A stretch of DNA of 17,836 bases from TMED69 sp964642505 (GTDB lineage Bacteria > Pseudomonadota > Gammaproteobacteria > Ga0077536). Position 1 is the first letter of the stretch, and each line of letters starts with the position of its first letter. Below are positions 1 to 6,437 of this stretch, piece after piece. The stretch covers positions 1 to 17,836 of the forward strand of contig CAZXQY010000055.1 in the NCBI GenBank assembly GCA_964642505.1. The letters run 5' to 3'. The notes below the pieces were generated by a model. It worked only from the letters and a program-made list of their open reading frames with translations. It searched no databases and was not told the origin of the DNA. A program made the translations under genes and the position numbers.

Positions 1-591
1 ATAAACAAACCAAGCCGTTTAGAGGCAGAAGAAGCAGTAAAAACGCTTATTAAGTGGGCTGGCGACGATCCTGATCGCGAGGGGTTGTTAGATACTCCTC
101 ATAGGGTCGTTAAGAGTTTCAACGACTTCTTTATAGGTTATGGGCAAGATCCTCACGAAATTTTATCAAAAACGTTTGAGGAAACGGACGACTATGACGA
201 GATGGTTGTCTTAAAAAATATGCGCTTTGAATCCCATTGTGAACACCACATGGTGCCTTTTATAGGAAAAGCCCATGTAGGATACCTACCTTCAGGAAAA
301 GTCGTGGGAATAAGCAAGCTCGCTCGACTTGTGGACGTCTTTTCGAAACGCCTTCAAATACAAGAAAAACTTACAGCCCAGATCGCCGATACATTAGAAT
401 CCGTTTTGAAACCTAGAGGTGTGGCCGTCGTAATAGAGGCGATCCACCAATGTATGACGACGCGAGGCGTTCATAAGCCAGGCACGGCAACCGTGACAAG
501 TCGAATGTTAGGTTCCTTCCGACATGACCCCACTACACGTCGGGAATTCCTTAGCATCATACATGCTGGACCAATTGATCTTTCAGATTAG
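1..591 (+). CDS. folE: GTP cyclohydrolase I (FolE), 5' end outside window
   Basis: The product converts GTP to 7,8-dihydroneopterin triphosphate, the first step of tetrahydrofolate synthesis, in the cytoplasm. Frame 1 is open from the first base, so the N-terminus lies upstream; 196 residues are visible. The Zn-site motif HCEHH is encoded around 235-249 (Cys codon 238-240) and the second Zn cysteine, in HQCMTTRG, at 451-453. The C-terminal block, with KPRGVAVVIEA before the cysteine and TSRMLGSF after it, is typical of the unimodular FolE family. The sequence looks closer to the alphaproteobacterial or Gram-positive type (ESHCEHHMVP) than to E. coli FolE. The gene converges on yidD with only 2 bp between stop codons and no visible terminator hairpin. 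A TTG at 85 lies inside the conserved GLLDTPHR segment and is not the start. The identification is secure. Confidence 0.96.
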   Translation: MNKPSRLEAEEAVKTLIKWAGDDPDREGLLDTPHRVVKSFNDFFIGYGQDPHEILSKTFEETDDYDEMVVLKNMRFESHCEHHMVPFIGKAHVGYLPSGKVVGISKLARLVDVFSKRLQIQEKLTAQIADTLESVLKPRGVAVVIEAIHQCMTTRGVHKPGTATVTSRMLGSFRHDPTTRREFLSIIHAGPIDLSD

Positions 592-593
592 AT

Positions 594-830
594 TTAAGGA
601 ACCGGGTCGTAGCCTGCGCCCCCAAATGGACGACACCTTACAAAACGCTTTAGAGCCATGAGAATTCCTCTAAGTGCGCCATATTTTCGGATTGCGCACA
701 AGGCGTATTCGGAACAGCTTGGCAAAAATCGGCATCTAGGCGCGAAGAAAGGAGAGAAAAATTTTTGATAAACCTCGATCCCTCCGATCAAGATTTTCGC
801 AAATAAGTTTAGCTTTTGAGACCCCCGCAT
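594..830 (-). CDS. yidD: YidD, membrane protein insertion efficiency factor
   Basis: This is a small amphipathic inner-membrane-associated protein of 78 residues, thought to assist YidC in inserting membrane proteins. Family signatures are visible: PRCRFLPSCSEYAL near residues 31-44, KYGALRG near 49-55, and the C-terminal RCRPFGGAGYDPVP. Length is normal. The start is ATG at 830, preceded by an AGG-type ribosome binding site. It follows the cysS stop by 23 bp in the same direction, so it is probably co-transcribed with cysS. In most Gammaproteobacteria yidD sits in the rpmH-rnpA-yidD-yidC cluster, so this location is atypical for that class. The family assignment is secure; its role here is inferred from the family. 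Confidence 0.93.
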   Translation of the reverse strand: MRGSQKLNLFAKILIGGIEVYQKFFSPFFAPRCRFLPSCSEYALCAIRKYGALRGILMALKRFVRCRPFGGAGYDPVP

Positions 831-853
831 AGAACTACCTGAGAACAGAACTT

Positions 854-2233
854 CTATTCCTCACCACGATACCAGATCGTTCCGTCGGGTCTATCTTCTA
901 GGATAACGCCTTTTGCCGTTAGTTCATCTCGAATTCTATCTGCTATATCAAATTTCCCCTTCTTTCTCGCTTGTTCCCTTTCAGCAATGCGGTTTGTAAT
1001 AAAATGACTATCCTCTTTATCTTCTCTCCAGGTAGCCAACATTCGCGGTTGTTGCTGGAATAAGCCCAAAAGACTCCCCCCAGCCACAAATTCCGCCTTC
1101 AAGATTTTTAGTTTTCGTTGTGAATTTTCAGATCGGATTTCTTTAGAAATGCCGTGTAACTCAGCCAAGGCTTCTGCTGTGTTAAGGTCGTTAGCTAGCG
1201 CTAATTGAATCCGATTTTTTTCAGGATGTTCGCCTTCGGTTTCCACGTCATTAACCAACTCAAACGTCCTATAGAGTCTCACCAAACTCTTCTTGGCTTT
1301 TACAAGACTGCCCTGACTCCAATCCAGAGGTTGCCGATAATGGGCTGCCAACAGAGCATATCTGACGACTTCCCCCGAATATTGCTCCAACAAATCTTTA
1401 ATCAAAATAACATTACCGAGAGACTTTGACATCTTTCGACCCTCAACGGTCAGATGTCCGTTATGAATCCAATGTGAACAAAACTGACTACCTTGATTGA
1501 AGCAGGTACTTTGTGCAATTTCATTCTCATGATGGGGGAAAATAAGATCTGCTCCACCGCCATGTATATCTATGTGCTTGCCGAACAGATTGTTTATCAT
1601 TGCCGAACATTCTATATGCCAACCTGGTCGACCGAAACCCCACTGACTCTTCCAGCCGGGAACCCCACCTCCGGACGGTTTCCACAAAACAAAATCTGCC
1701 GGATTCTTTTTATAGGGAGCGATCTCCACGCGAGAACCTGCGATCATGTCGTCTATATTCCTTCCGGAGAGATTCCCGTAATCACTGAATTTTTCTACCT
1801 CAAACAAAACATGTCCTTCAGCAAAATAGGCGAATCCTTGGGCTACTAACCTAGCTATCATGGTTATAATCGGTTCAATATTTTCCGTAACCCTCGGTTC
1901 GAAGTGGGGAGGCAATACACCTAAAGCTGACATATCACGTTTGTAAGCGTCGATAAACTTATTCGTTACGACATCTATATCAACCCCTTCTGCGTCCGCC
2001 ATGTCATTGATTTTATCATCAACATCCGTATAGTTTCGCGCATAAAAAACCGAACCGAATTTATTTCTCAGCAATCGGAAAAGTACGTCAAAAATAACGG
2101 CGGGGCGAGCATTTCCAATGTGGGAATAGTTATAAACCGTTGGCCCGCAAACATACATCGTAACCTGGTTGGGATCACGCGGAGAAAAATACTCTAACTT
2201 TCCACTTAACGTATTTGTCAATTTTAACGTCAT
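854..2233 (-). CDS. cysS: cysteinyl-tRNA synthetase
   Basis: Class Ia aminoacyl-tRNA synthetase that charges tRNA-Cys; 459 residues from the ATG at 2233, close to the E. coli length of 461. The Zn ligands line up well with the E. coli enzyme: Cys29, Cys209, His234 and Glu238. The nucleotide-binding motif is HIGN (residues 38-41, in CGPTVYNYSHIGNAR) and the KMSKS loop is at 267-271. The open frame continues to a TTG at 2242 (adding three residues), but ATG 2233 gives the usual N-terminus and is preferred. The ribosome binding site is weak. The 264-bp region between this gene and the divergent hisI must hold promoters for both. yidD follows 23 bp downstream. Confidence 0.97.
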   Translation of the reverse strand: MTLKLTNTLSGKLEYFSPRDPNQVTMYVCGPTVYNYSHIGNARPAVIFDVLFRLLRNKFGSVFYARNYTDVDDKINDMADAEGVDIDVVTNKFIDAYKRDMSALGVLPPHFEPRVTENIEPIITMIARLVAQGFAYFAEGHVLFEVEKFSDYGNLSGRNIDDMIAGSRVEIAPYKKNPADFVLWKPSGGGVPGWKSQWGFGRPGWHIECSAMINNLFGKHIDIHGGGADLIFPHHENEIAQSTCFNQGSQFCSHWIHNGHLTVEGRKMSKSLGNVILIKDLLEQYSGEVVRYALLAAHYRQPLDWSQGSLVKAKKSLVRLYRTFELVNDVETEGEHPEKNRIQLALANDLNTAEALAELHGISKEIRSENSQRKLKILKAEFVAGGSLLGLFQQQPRMLATWREDKEDSHFITNRIAEREQARKKGKFDIADRIRDELTAKGVILEDRPDGTIWYRGEE

Positions 2234-2274
2234 AATCTTCAACTTGTCTTACCAATAAGTTGGGGTCACAGTTT

Positions 2275-2297
2275 TCCAGAAAACTCCAATTTCTGGA
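2275..2297 (-). repeat. inverted repeat in the cysS leader region
   Basis: TCCAGAAA (2275-2282) and TTTCTGGA (2290-2297) form a perfect 8-bp inverted repeat with a 7-nt loop, 42 bp upstream of the cysS start. The same stretch can instead fold as CTCCA/TGGAG with a 5-nt loop, and the two folds exclude each other. There is no adjacent T-run, so it is not a simple intrinsic terminator. Function is unknown and chance is possible. Confidence 0.3.
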
Positions 2298-2376
2298 GAC
2301 TCTCGAGCCTTTAAAAAACTAGACTGAAGATTATCTCACAAAAACTACAAATATTTAGCGTAGTCAGACAAAAAGC

Positions 2377-2385
2377 TGGCATAAT
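2377..2385 (+). promoter_or_regulatory. possible extended -10 promoter for hisI
   Basis: TG at 2377-2378, one base, then CATAAT at 2380-2385 form an extended -10 element about 120 bp upstream of the hisI start. No convincing -35 is present at 16-18 bp. This is a weak call made by eye. Confidence 0.3.
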
Positions 2386-2506
2386 AAAGCTAGATTCTCA
2401 GAACCGGCCAGTCTGCGAGCTACAAAGTTGAAATTGCTCTTTAAAGGAGTACTCACACGAAAATAGAAAAGTTTTGGGATTGGTGATTCCAAAAGGAAAT
2501 TGGAAA

Positions 2507-2983
2507 ATGAATGATAAAGAACGAATCTTCGCAACAAGAGAAACTATCGAACAAGTGGAAGAAGGGAACACTTTTTCGCCGAAATTCGATGCCAACCAAT
2601 TGATACCAGTGGTAACGACTGACGCTGAGAATGGCGAGGTCTTAATGCTGGGCTATATGAATGAAGAGGCTCTGCGCCTGAGCATAGAGACAGGCGAGGC
2701 ACATTATTGGAGTAGAAGTAGGAAAACCCTTTGGCGAAAAGGAGAAATGAGCGGACTAGTTCAAAGGATCATAGAATTAAGAGTAGATGACGATCAGGAC
2801 GCACTTTGGTTACGGGTTAAAATCGGAGGTGCAGGTGCAAGTTGCCATGTCGGATACAACTCATGCTTTTACAGATCCTTACCTTTAGGCGCTACCACCA
2901 ACAAATTAACTTTCACTGAAAAAGAAAAATCTTTCGATCCGATCAATGTGTATGGGGACACTCCCAATCCGACTCAGTTGTGA
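2507..2983 (+). CDS. hisI: phosphoribosyl-AMP cyclohydrolase (HisI)
   Basis: The product opens the purine ring of PR-AMP in the third step of histidine synthesis. It is a stand-alone HisI domain of 158 residues with no fused HisE. The start is ATG 2507, because AAGGA at 2493-2497 lies 9 nt before it; the frame is open further up to a TTG at 2474, but that has no ribosome binding site. The signature is present: AHYWSRSR near 65-72, the acidic metal loop VDDDQDAL near 93-100, and SCHVGYNSCFYRS near 112-124 (Cys113 and Cys120). The cysteine normally found in the DCDxD loop is Asp95 here, and the GGAGA stretch before Cys113 is about two residues longer than in the E. coli type. It converges on gloB with 31 bp between stops. 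Confidence 0.94.
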   Translation: MNDKERIFATRETIEQVEEGNTFSPKFDANQLIPVVTTDAENGEVLMLGYMNEEALRLSIETGEAHYWSRSRKTLWRKGEMSGLVQRIIELRVDDDQDALWLRVKIGGAGASCHVGYNSCFYRSLPLGATTNKLTFTEKEKSFDPINVYGDTPNPTQL

Positions 2984-3002
2984 TTCCCGAAATATTTGGA
3001 AG

Positions 3003-3042
3003 AATTAGGAAAATTCAAAAGCTATCTTTCAGCTTCCTAATT
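3003..3042. terminator. weak bidirectional hairpin between hisI and gloB
   Basis: AATTAGGAA (3003-3011) is perfectly complementary to TTCCTAATT (3034-3042), giving a 9-bp but AT-rich stem with a 22-nt loop, followed by TTTTC on the plus strand. It lies at the convergent hisI/gloB junction and overlaps the last gloB codons. It could end hisI transcription, but the long loop and low GC make it a weak candidate. Confidence 0.3.
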
Positions 3043-3782
3043 TTCGCGAATACGTGCTCCGGTTCCCGACCAATCATATTAAGGTTTGCTTTGATTAGGT
3101 CATTCTCTGCTCTCAAGAAAGGATTAGTAGCCTTCTCTAATTTAAGGGTAGTCGGTATAGTCGGTTGAGATTGCCTTCTTAACTCTCTTACTTCCGCCAC
3201 TCGATTTTTTAGAATACTGTTACTAGGATCTATGGTTATCGCAAAATCCGCATTTGATTCTGTATATTCATGTGCGCAGTATATTTTCGTGTCGAGCGGC
3301 AAAGCCATTAGTTTTTGGAGGCTGGACCACATTTGGCTAGCTGTACCTTCAAACAACCGGCCGCATCCCATAGAAAAGATGGTGTCACCTACGAATACCA
3401 CGTGCTCGGACGCGAAATAGTACGCTATGTGTCCTTTAGTATGTCCGGGAATCTCGAATACCTTCACTTCAGTTCCACCAAATTTGAACCTATCTCCGTC
3501 GACAACCTTTTCATCTATACCAGGAATTCGTTTCTCATCGTTGGCAGCACCAACAATTTTACATTTCCATTTCTCTTTAAGTTCCAAATTGCCTCCTGCA
3601 TGGTCTTGGTGGTGATGCGTATTAAAAATATGGGTTAAGTTCCAACTTTTTTGGGAAAGAGCCACATTAATGGCTGAGACCTCGGGAGCATCTACCGACG
3701 CTGTAAGTCCAGTAGATCGGTCATGAATAAGAAAACCATAATTATCTGTAAGACAGGGAAACAGGTGTATTTCACACGACAT
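3015..3782 (-). CDS. gloB: hydroxyacylglutathione hydrolase (glyoxalase II)
   Basis: A metallo-beta-lactamase-fold enzyme that hydrolyses S-lactoylglutathione to lactate and glutathione, completing methylglyoxal detoxification. Length is 255 residues, normal for GloB. The binuclear metal site is complete: THHHQDH at 55-61 (His56, His58, Asp60, His61), His114 in PGHTKGH, Asp133 in GDTIF, and His171 in CAHEYT. The C-terminal substrate-binding motif NPFLR is also present, which separates GloB from generic family members. The start is ATG 3782, with a strong AAAGGAG site six bases before it. It diverges from pyrC across 128 bp and has its own TATAAT box and a palindrome in the 5' leader. Confidence 0.95.
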   Translation of the reverse strand: MSCEIHLFPCLTDNYGFLIHDRSTGLTASVDAPEVSAINVALSQKSWNLTHIFNTHHHQDHAGGNLELKEKWKCKIVGAANDEKRIPGIDEKVVDGDRFKFGGTEVKVFEIPGHTKGHIAYYFASEHVVFVGDTIFSMGCGRLFEGTASQMWSSLQKLMALPLDTKIYCAHEYTESNADFAITIDPSNSILKNRVAEVRELRRQSQPTIPTTLKLEKATNPFLRAENDLIKANLNMIGREPEHVFAKIRKLKDSF

Positions 3783-3794
3783 ATATCACTCCTT

Positions 3795-3819
3795 TCGATA
3801 GCCTATCGAGCGAATTATA
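3795..3819 (-). promoter_or_regulatory. gloB promoter -10 with adjacent palindromic operator candidate
   Basis: Read on the minus strand, a consensus TATAAT lies at 3819-3814. About five bases downstream is the palindrome TCGATAG-C-CTATCGA (3795-3809), covering the predicted transcription start near 3807 and ending 12 bp before the gloB start codon. No good -35 hexamer sits 16-18 bp upstream, so an activator or extended contact may be needed. The operator role is inferred from position only. Confidence 0.4.
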
Positions 3820-3910
3820 GTAACACAAACACCCCATATTCTTATCCTAAAGAGATTAAATTTGATTTGTTGATGTATATTTTCAAGGCTACAGACGATA
3901 ACATAACCAC

Positions 3911-5248
3911 ATGAAATCTCACCTTATTCTTAACGCCACCGTCGTAAACGAGGGCAATCTTCTAGAACAAGATGTGCTGCTGAAAAACGGTAAAATAGAA
4001 CGGGTAGGAACTGACCTTCAGCATTGCGATGCCGGCGATATAATTGATGCTTCGGGGCTTTATCTTATTCCTGGCATGATCGATGACCAAGTCCACTTTC
4101 GAGAACCAGGCTTAACTCACAAGGCCGATATAAAAACTGAGTCTGCTGCCGCGGTCGCTGGGGGCATAACTAGTTTTATGGAAATGCCGAATGTCTCTCC
4201 ACCAACCACCAACGCTGAAGCTCTGGAGAACAAGTTCGGACTAGCGGCAAAAAATTCTCTCGCCAATTATTCCTTTTATATCGGCGCTACTAACACCAAT
4301 ATTAGAGATGTTGTGTCGATCGACACTAGGGCGGTATGCGGAATTAAAGTATTCATGGGTGCTTCTACTGGGAACCTCCTGGTTGACGACCCAAAAGCAC
4401 TTGAAAAGATTTTTAATCTAGCTCCGACGTTAGTGGCGACGCACTGTGAAGATAATCACACGATTTCAAAAAATCTGCGGGCTGCAAAGAAGAAATTCGG
4501 TGAAGATATTCCTGTATCTCAGCATCCCGTTATCCGTAGTGAAGAAGCTTGTTTCCTCTCGTCTTCTTTTGCGGTTGATCTAGCAAAAAAAAATAATACC
4601 GAATTACATGTTCTTCACATTTCGACAGAAAAAGAATTAAGCCTTTTCTCTAGCCAACCTCTTAAATCTAAAAAAATAACTGCAGAAGCTTGTGTACATC
4701 ACCTTTGGTTTAACGACGATGGATATTCAAGCCATGGAAGTTTAATCAAATGTAATCCTGCCATAAAAAAAGAGTCAGATCGAAAAGCTCTCATCGAAGC
4801 GGTCAACTTAGGGCTGATTGATATAATCGCGACGGATCATGCCCCTCATACTCGAAAAGAAAAGGATGAAAGGTACTCTGAAAGCCCTGCTGGGATTCCA
4901 CTCGTACAACACGCGCTACTTTCTCTCCTTGATCACTTTCACGAAGATACTTTTTCTCTAGAGACGATTATCGAAAAAGTATGCCATAATCCTGCCTCGC
5001 GATTTCATGTGAAAGATCGAGGATATATTAGAGAAGGTTACGCTGGAGATATAGTCTTGTTAGATCTCACAAAAGGAACTACCGTAACCAAAGGCAATAT
5101 CGCGTACAAGTGCGGTTGGTCACCTTTTGAGGGACACGACTTCAAATCTAAAATCTGTGCTACCTACGTGAACGGAGAATTAGTTTTCGATGGAGAAAAG
5201 ATTGTATCAGATATCGGTAACGCTATGGCTTTGAAATTTGATAGATGA
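3911..5248 (+). CDS. pyrC: class I dihydroorotase
   Basis: A cyclic amidohydrolase that interconverts carbamoyl-aspartate and dihydroorotate in pyrimidine synthesis; 445 residues, the length of class I (amidohydrolase superfamily) enzymes rather than the roughly 350-residue E. coli class II PyrC. Visible motifs are IDDQVHFREPG (57-67), MEMPN (90-94), Lys146 in GIKVFMGAS (a possible carboxylated lysine), His178 in ATHCED, His236 in HVLHIST, and Asp309 in ATDHAPH, followed by SPAGIP. The first histidine of the usual DxHxH metal motif is Gln60, leaving His62 and Arg64. I recall this DDQVHFREPG form from Bacteroidetes and some proteobacterial dihydroorotases. No Shine-Dalgarno is obvious before ATG 3911. 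No other pyrimidine gene is adjacent. Confidence 0.9.
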   Translation: MKSHLILNATVVNEGNLLEQDVLLKNGKIERVGTDLQHCDAGDIIDASGLYLIPGMIDDQVHFREPGLTHKADIKTESAAAVAGGITSFMEMPNVSPPTTNAEALENKFGLAAKNSLANYSFYIGATNTNIRDVVSIDTRAVCGIKVFMGASTGNLLVDDPKALEKIFNLAPTLVATHCEDNHTISKNLRAAKKKFGEDIPVSQHPVIRSEEACFLSSSFAVDLAKKNNTELHVLHISTEKELSLFSSQPLKSKKITAEACVHHLWFNDDGYSSHGSLIKCNPAIKKESDRKALIEAVNLGLIDIIATDHAPHTRKEKDERYSESPAGIPLVQHALLSLLDHFHEDTFSLETIIEKVCHNPASRFHVKDRGYIREGYAGDIVLLDLTKGTTVTKGNIAYKCGWSPFEGHDFKSKICATYVNGELVFDGEKIVSDIGNAMALKFDR

Positions 5249-5289
5249 ATCAGCCTCTACAAAGACAGGACGATGGCTCCGTGCGGCAA

Positions 5290-5946
5290 CTACAACCTTC
5301 TATCGAATTTAGATCCGCGAAGAATTTCCGACTGGTTAGCTTTAGACTCTCTCGCCAAAAAACGGTAGTTATCTTCTATGAGCTGACTAATTTTTATGAA
5401 GGGCATATGGCGTCGCCTAGTCGAATAGGGCCATTCTACATTGCTTGCCAGCTGAGTCTCCCTTGCTAACTGAATCTCGCGATCACGGGGCGGTAAGTTA
5501 CTGTCGAAAACCAACCGGGGACTGCTCAAGTTTTTATAAACATCGAGGGGCATCTTACGTTCCGCCACCAGACGATCAATCGAATAAGGAGAATTTTCCA
5601 ATTTCTTTACCCGGGCCACACTGTTTACAGCCAATTTCTCAGAGACAAAATCGCCTGTCTTATCCATTGCCATACCTGCGGCCGCAAAAGCTGCTCCAAC
5701 GGGGCCACCAAATATAGTACCCCCGGCAATGCGAANNNNNNNNNNTCCTGGAGCTATTTGATCGCCAGTAATCGCCCTATATATTCTTCCTACAATTGGT
5801 ATGTGGTGTAACGGATTAATTAAGTCGATCACGTCTCTAAAATTCAACCCATCTTGGCCAAAAAGGGTGTTTTTCGCCGACGTGCGAAGGTTTGTCGCCT
5901 CATTAGGGCGAGCAGCCGTTTCGTTATCTAAATTAGAAATACTCAT
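5290..5946 (-). CDS. conserved hypothetical protein interrupted by an assembly gap
   Basis: About 218 residues in this assembly, including four undefined residues (68-71) caused by the 10-N run. The N-terminal third is polar. The most conserved-looking part is DVIDLINPLHHIPIVGRIYR (38-57), then ITGDQIAPG, then a glycine/alanine-rich stretch RIAGGTIFGGPVGAAFAAA (72-90) that could be a hydrophobic hairpin. I recall proteobacterial proteins of unknown function with a similar INPLxHIPxV...GDxISPxARIxGG core, in which the proline-glycine and the arginine are almost adjacent. The C-terminal half is charged, without recognisable motifs. There are no cysteines and no signal peptide. The ATG at 5946 has no clear ribosome binding site. 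It converges on pyrC with 41 bp between them. Function is unknown. Confidence 0.7.
   Translation of the reverse strand: MSISNLDNETAARPNEATNLRTSAKNTLFGQDGLNFRDVIDLINPLHHIPIVGRIYRAITGDQIAPGXXXXRIAGGTIFGGPVGAAFAAAGMAMDKTGDFVSEKLAVNSVARVKKLENSPYSIDRLVAERKMPLDVYKNLSSPRLVFDSNLPPRDREIQLARETQLASNVEWPYSTRRRHMPFIKISQLIEDNYRFLARESKANQSEILRGSKFDRRL
5736..5745. other. assembly gap (10 Ns)
   Basis: Ten consecutive undetermined bases. The frame of the surrounding gene happens to continue across them, but the true gap length is not known, so the protein around residues 68-71 is uncertain. Confidence 0.99.
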
Positions 5947-6120
5947 GGTGTATTAATAAAAGCAAATTTTGTGCCATCATTTTTTGCTCTCGATAGCCTG
6001 ATCATTCGACGTGAATCGGCAATAAATTGCCAACTATGGTGATCGCTTGCCCATCCATCATATTTAACGTAGGTTGGTTAATCAGAATTGGAAATATAAA
6101 AACCACTCAGGGCCACATTT

Positions 6121-6405
6121 ATGGATCTGAAATTAAGAAGAAATGTTTTTCTGGTATCTTTTGCCTCCATTATTTTCTTCCTTACCAACAGTGCTTTTGG
6201 GGATACCATAGAAGCGAAAGGTCGAATTAAATGGGAAATGTTAAAACTAGAGCAAAAACGGCTCGAAATAGAAGAGAAAAAACTTAGACTTGAGATGACA
6301 AAGTTAGAAGTAGGCGCCTGCGAACAGATGTATGATCAGGGAACGGGTGAGCGTGTCGCCTGTGTGAAAAGGGCTATGAGTCACCTGACAATTCCTGGTC
6401 GGTAG
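6121..6405 (+). CDS. small secreted coiled-coil protein, function unknown
   Basis: This is a 94-residue protein that I cannot assign to a named family. The N-terminus is a typical Sec signal peptide: basic residues at 4-7 (KLRR), a hydrophobic core at about 9-22, and an AFG-D cleavage site after residue 27; there is no lipobox. The mature part is short: residues 33-63 are strongly charged with leucine/isoleucine repeats (KLEQKRLEIEEKKLRLE), predicting an alpha-helical coiled coil, followed by two cysteines (67 and 81) that could form a disulfide in the periplasm. The ribosome binding site (AGGG, nine bases before ATG) is weak. A possible promoter is TTGGTT (6074-6079) with TATAAA (6095-6100), though the spacer is only 15 bp. 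It converges on sthA with 32 bp between stops. Confidence 0.65.
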   Translation: MDLKLRRNVFLVSFASIIFFLTNSAFGDTIEAKGRIKWEMLKLEQKRLEIEEKKLRLEMTKLEVGACEQMYDQGTGERVACVKRAMSHLTIPGR

Positions 6406-6437
6406 AACTATATCTAATTGACCTCGATGGCCGAAAA

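Noticed and set aside
1205..1849. Plus-strand open frames inside cysS
   Set aside because: They are antisense to conserved synthetase motifs and show no domain or ribosome binding site.
2443..2474. AAAGGAG at 2443-2449, a strong Shine-Dalgarno-like sequence, and the TTG at 2474 as a longer hisI start
   Set aside because: No start codon lies 4-12 bases after AAAGGAG, and the TTG is 24 bases away; ATG 2507 has its own AAGGA site.
5990..5999. TCGATAGCCT, shared with one half of the gloB palindrome at 3795-3804
   Set aside because: A single 10-base match within 17.8 kb is expected by chance and the second half of the palindrome is missing here.
6018..6031. Short inverted repeat GGCAAT-AA-ATTGCC upstream of the small secreted protein gene
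   Set aside because: Six-base arms are common by chance and it is not aligned with a clear promoter.
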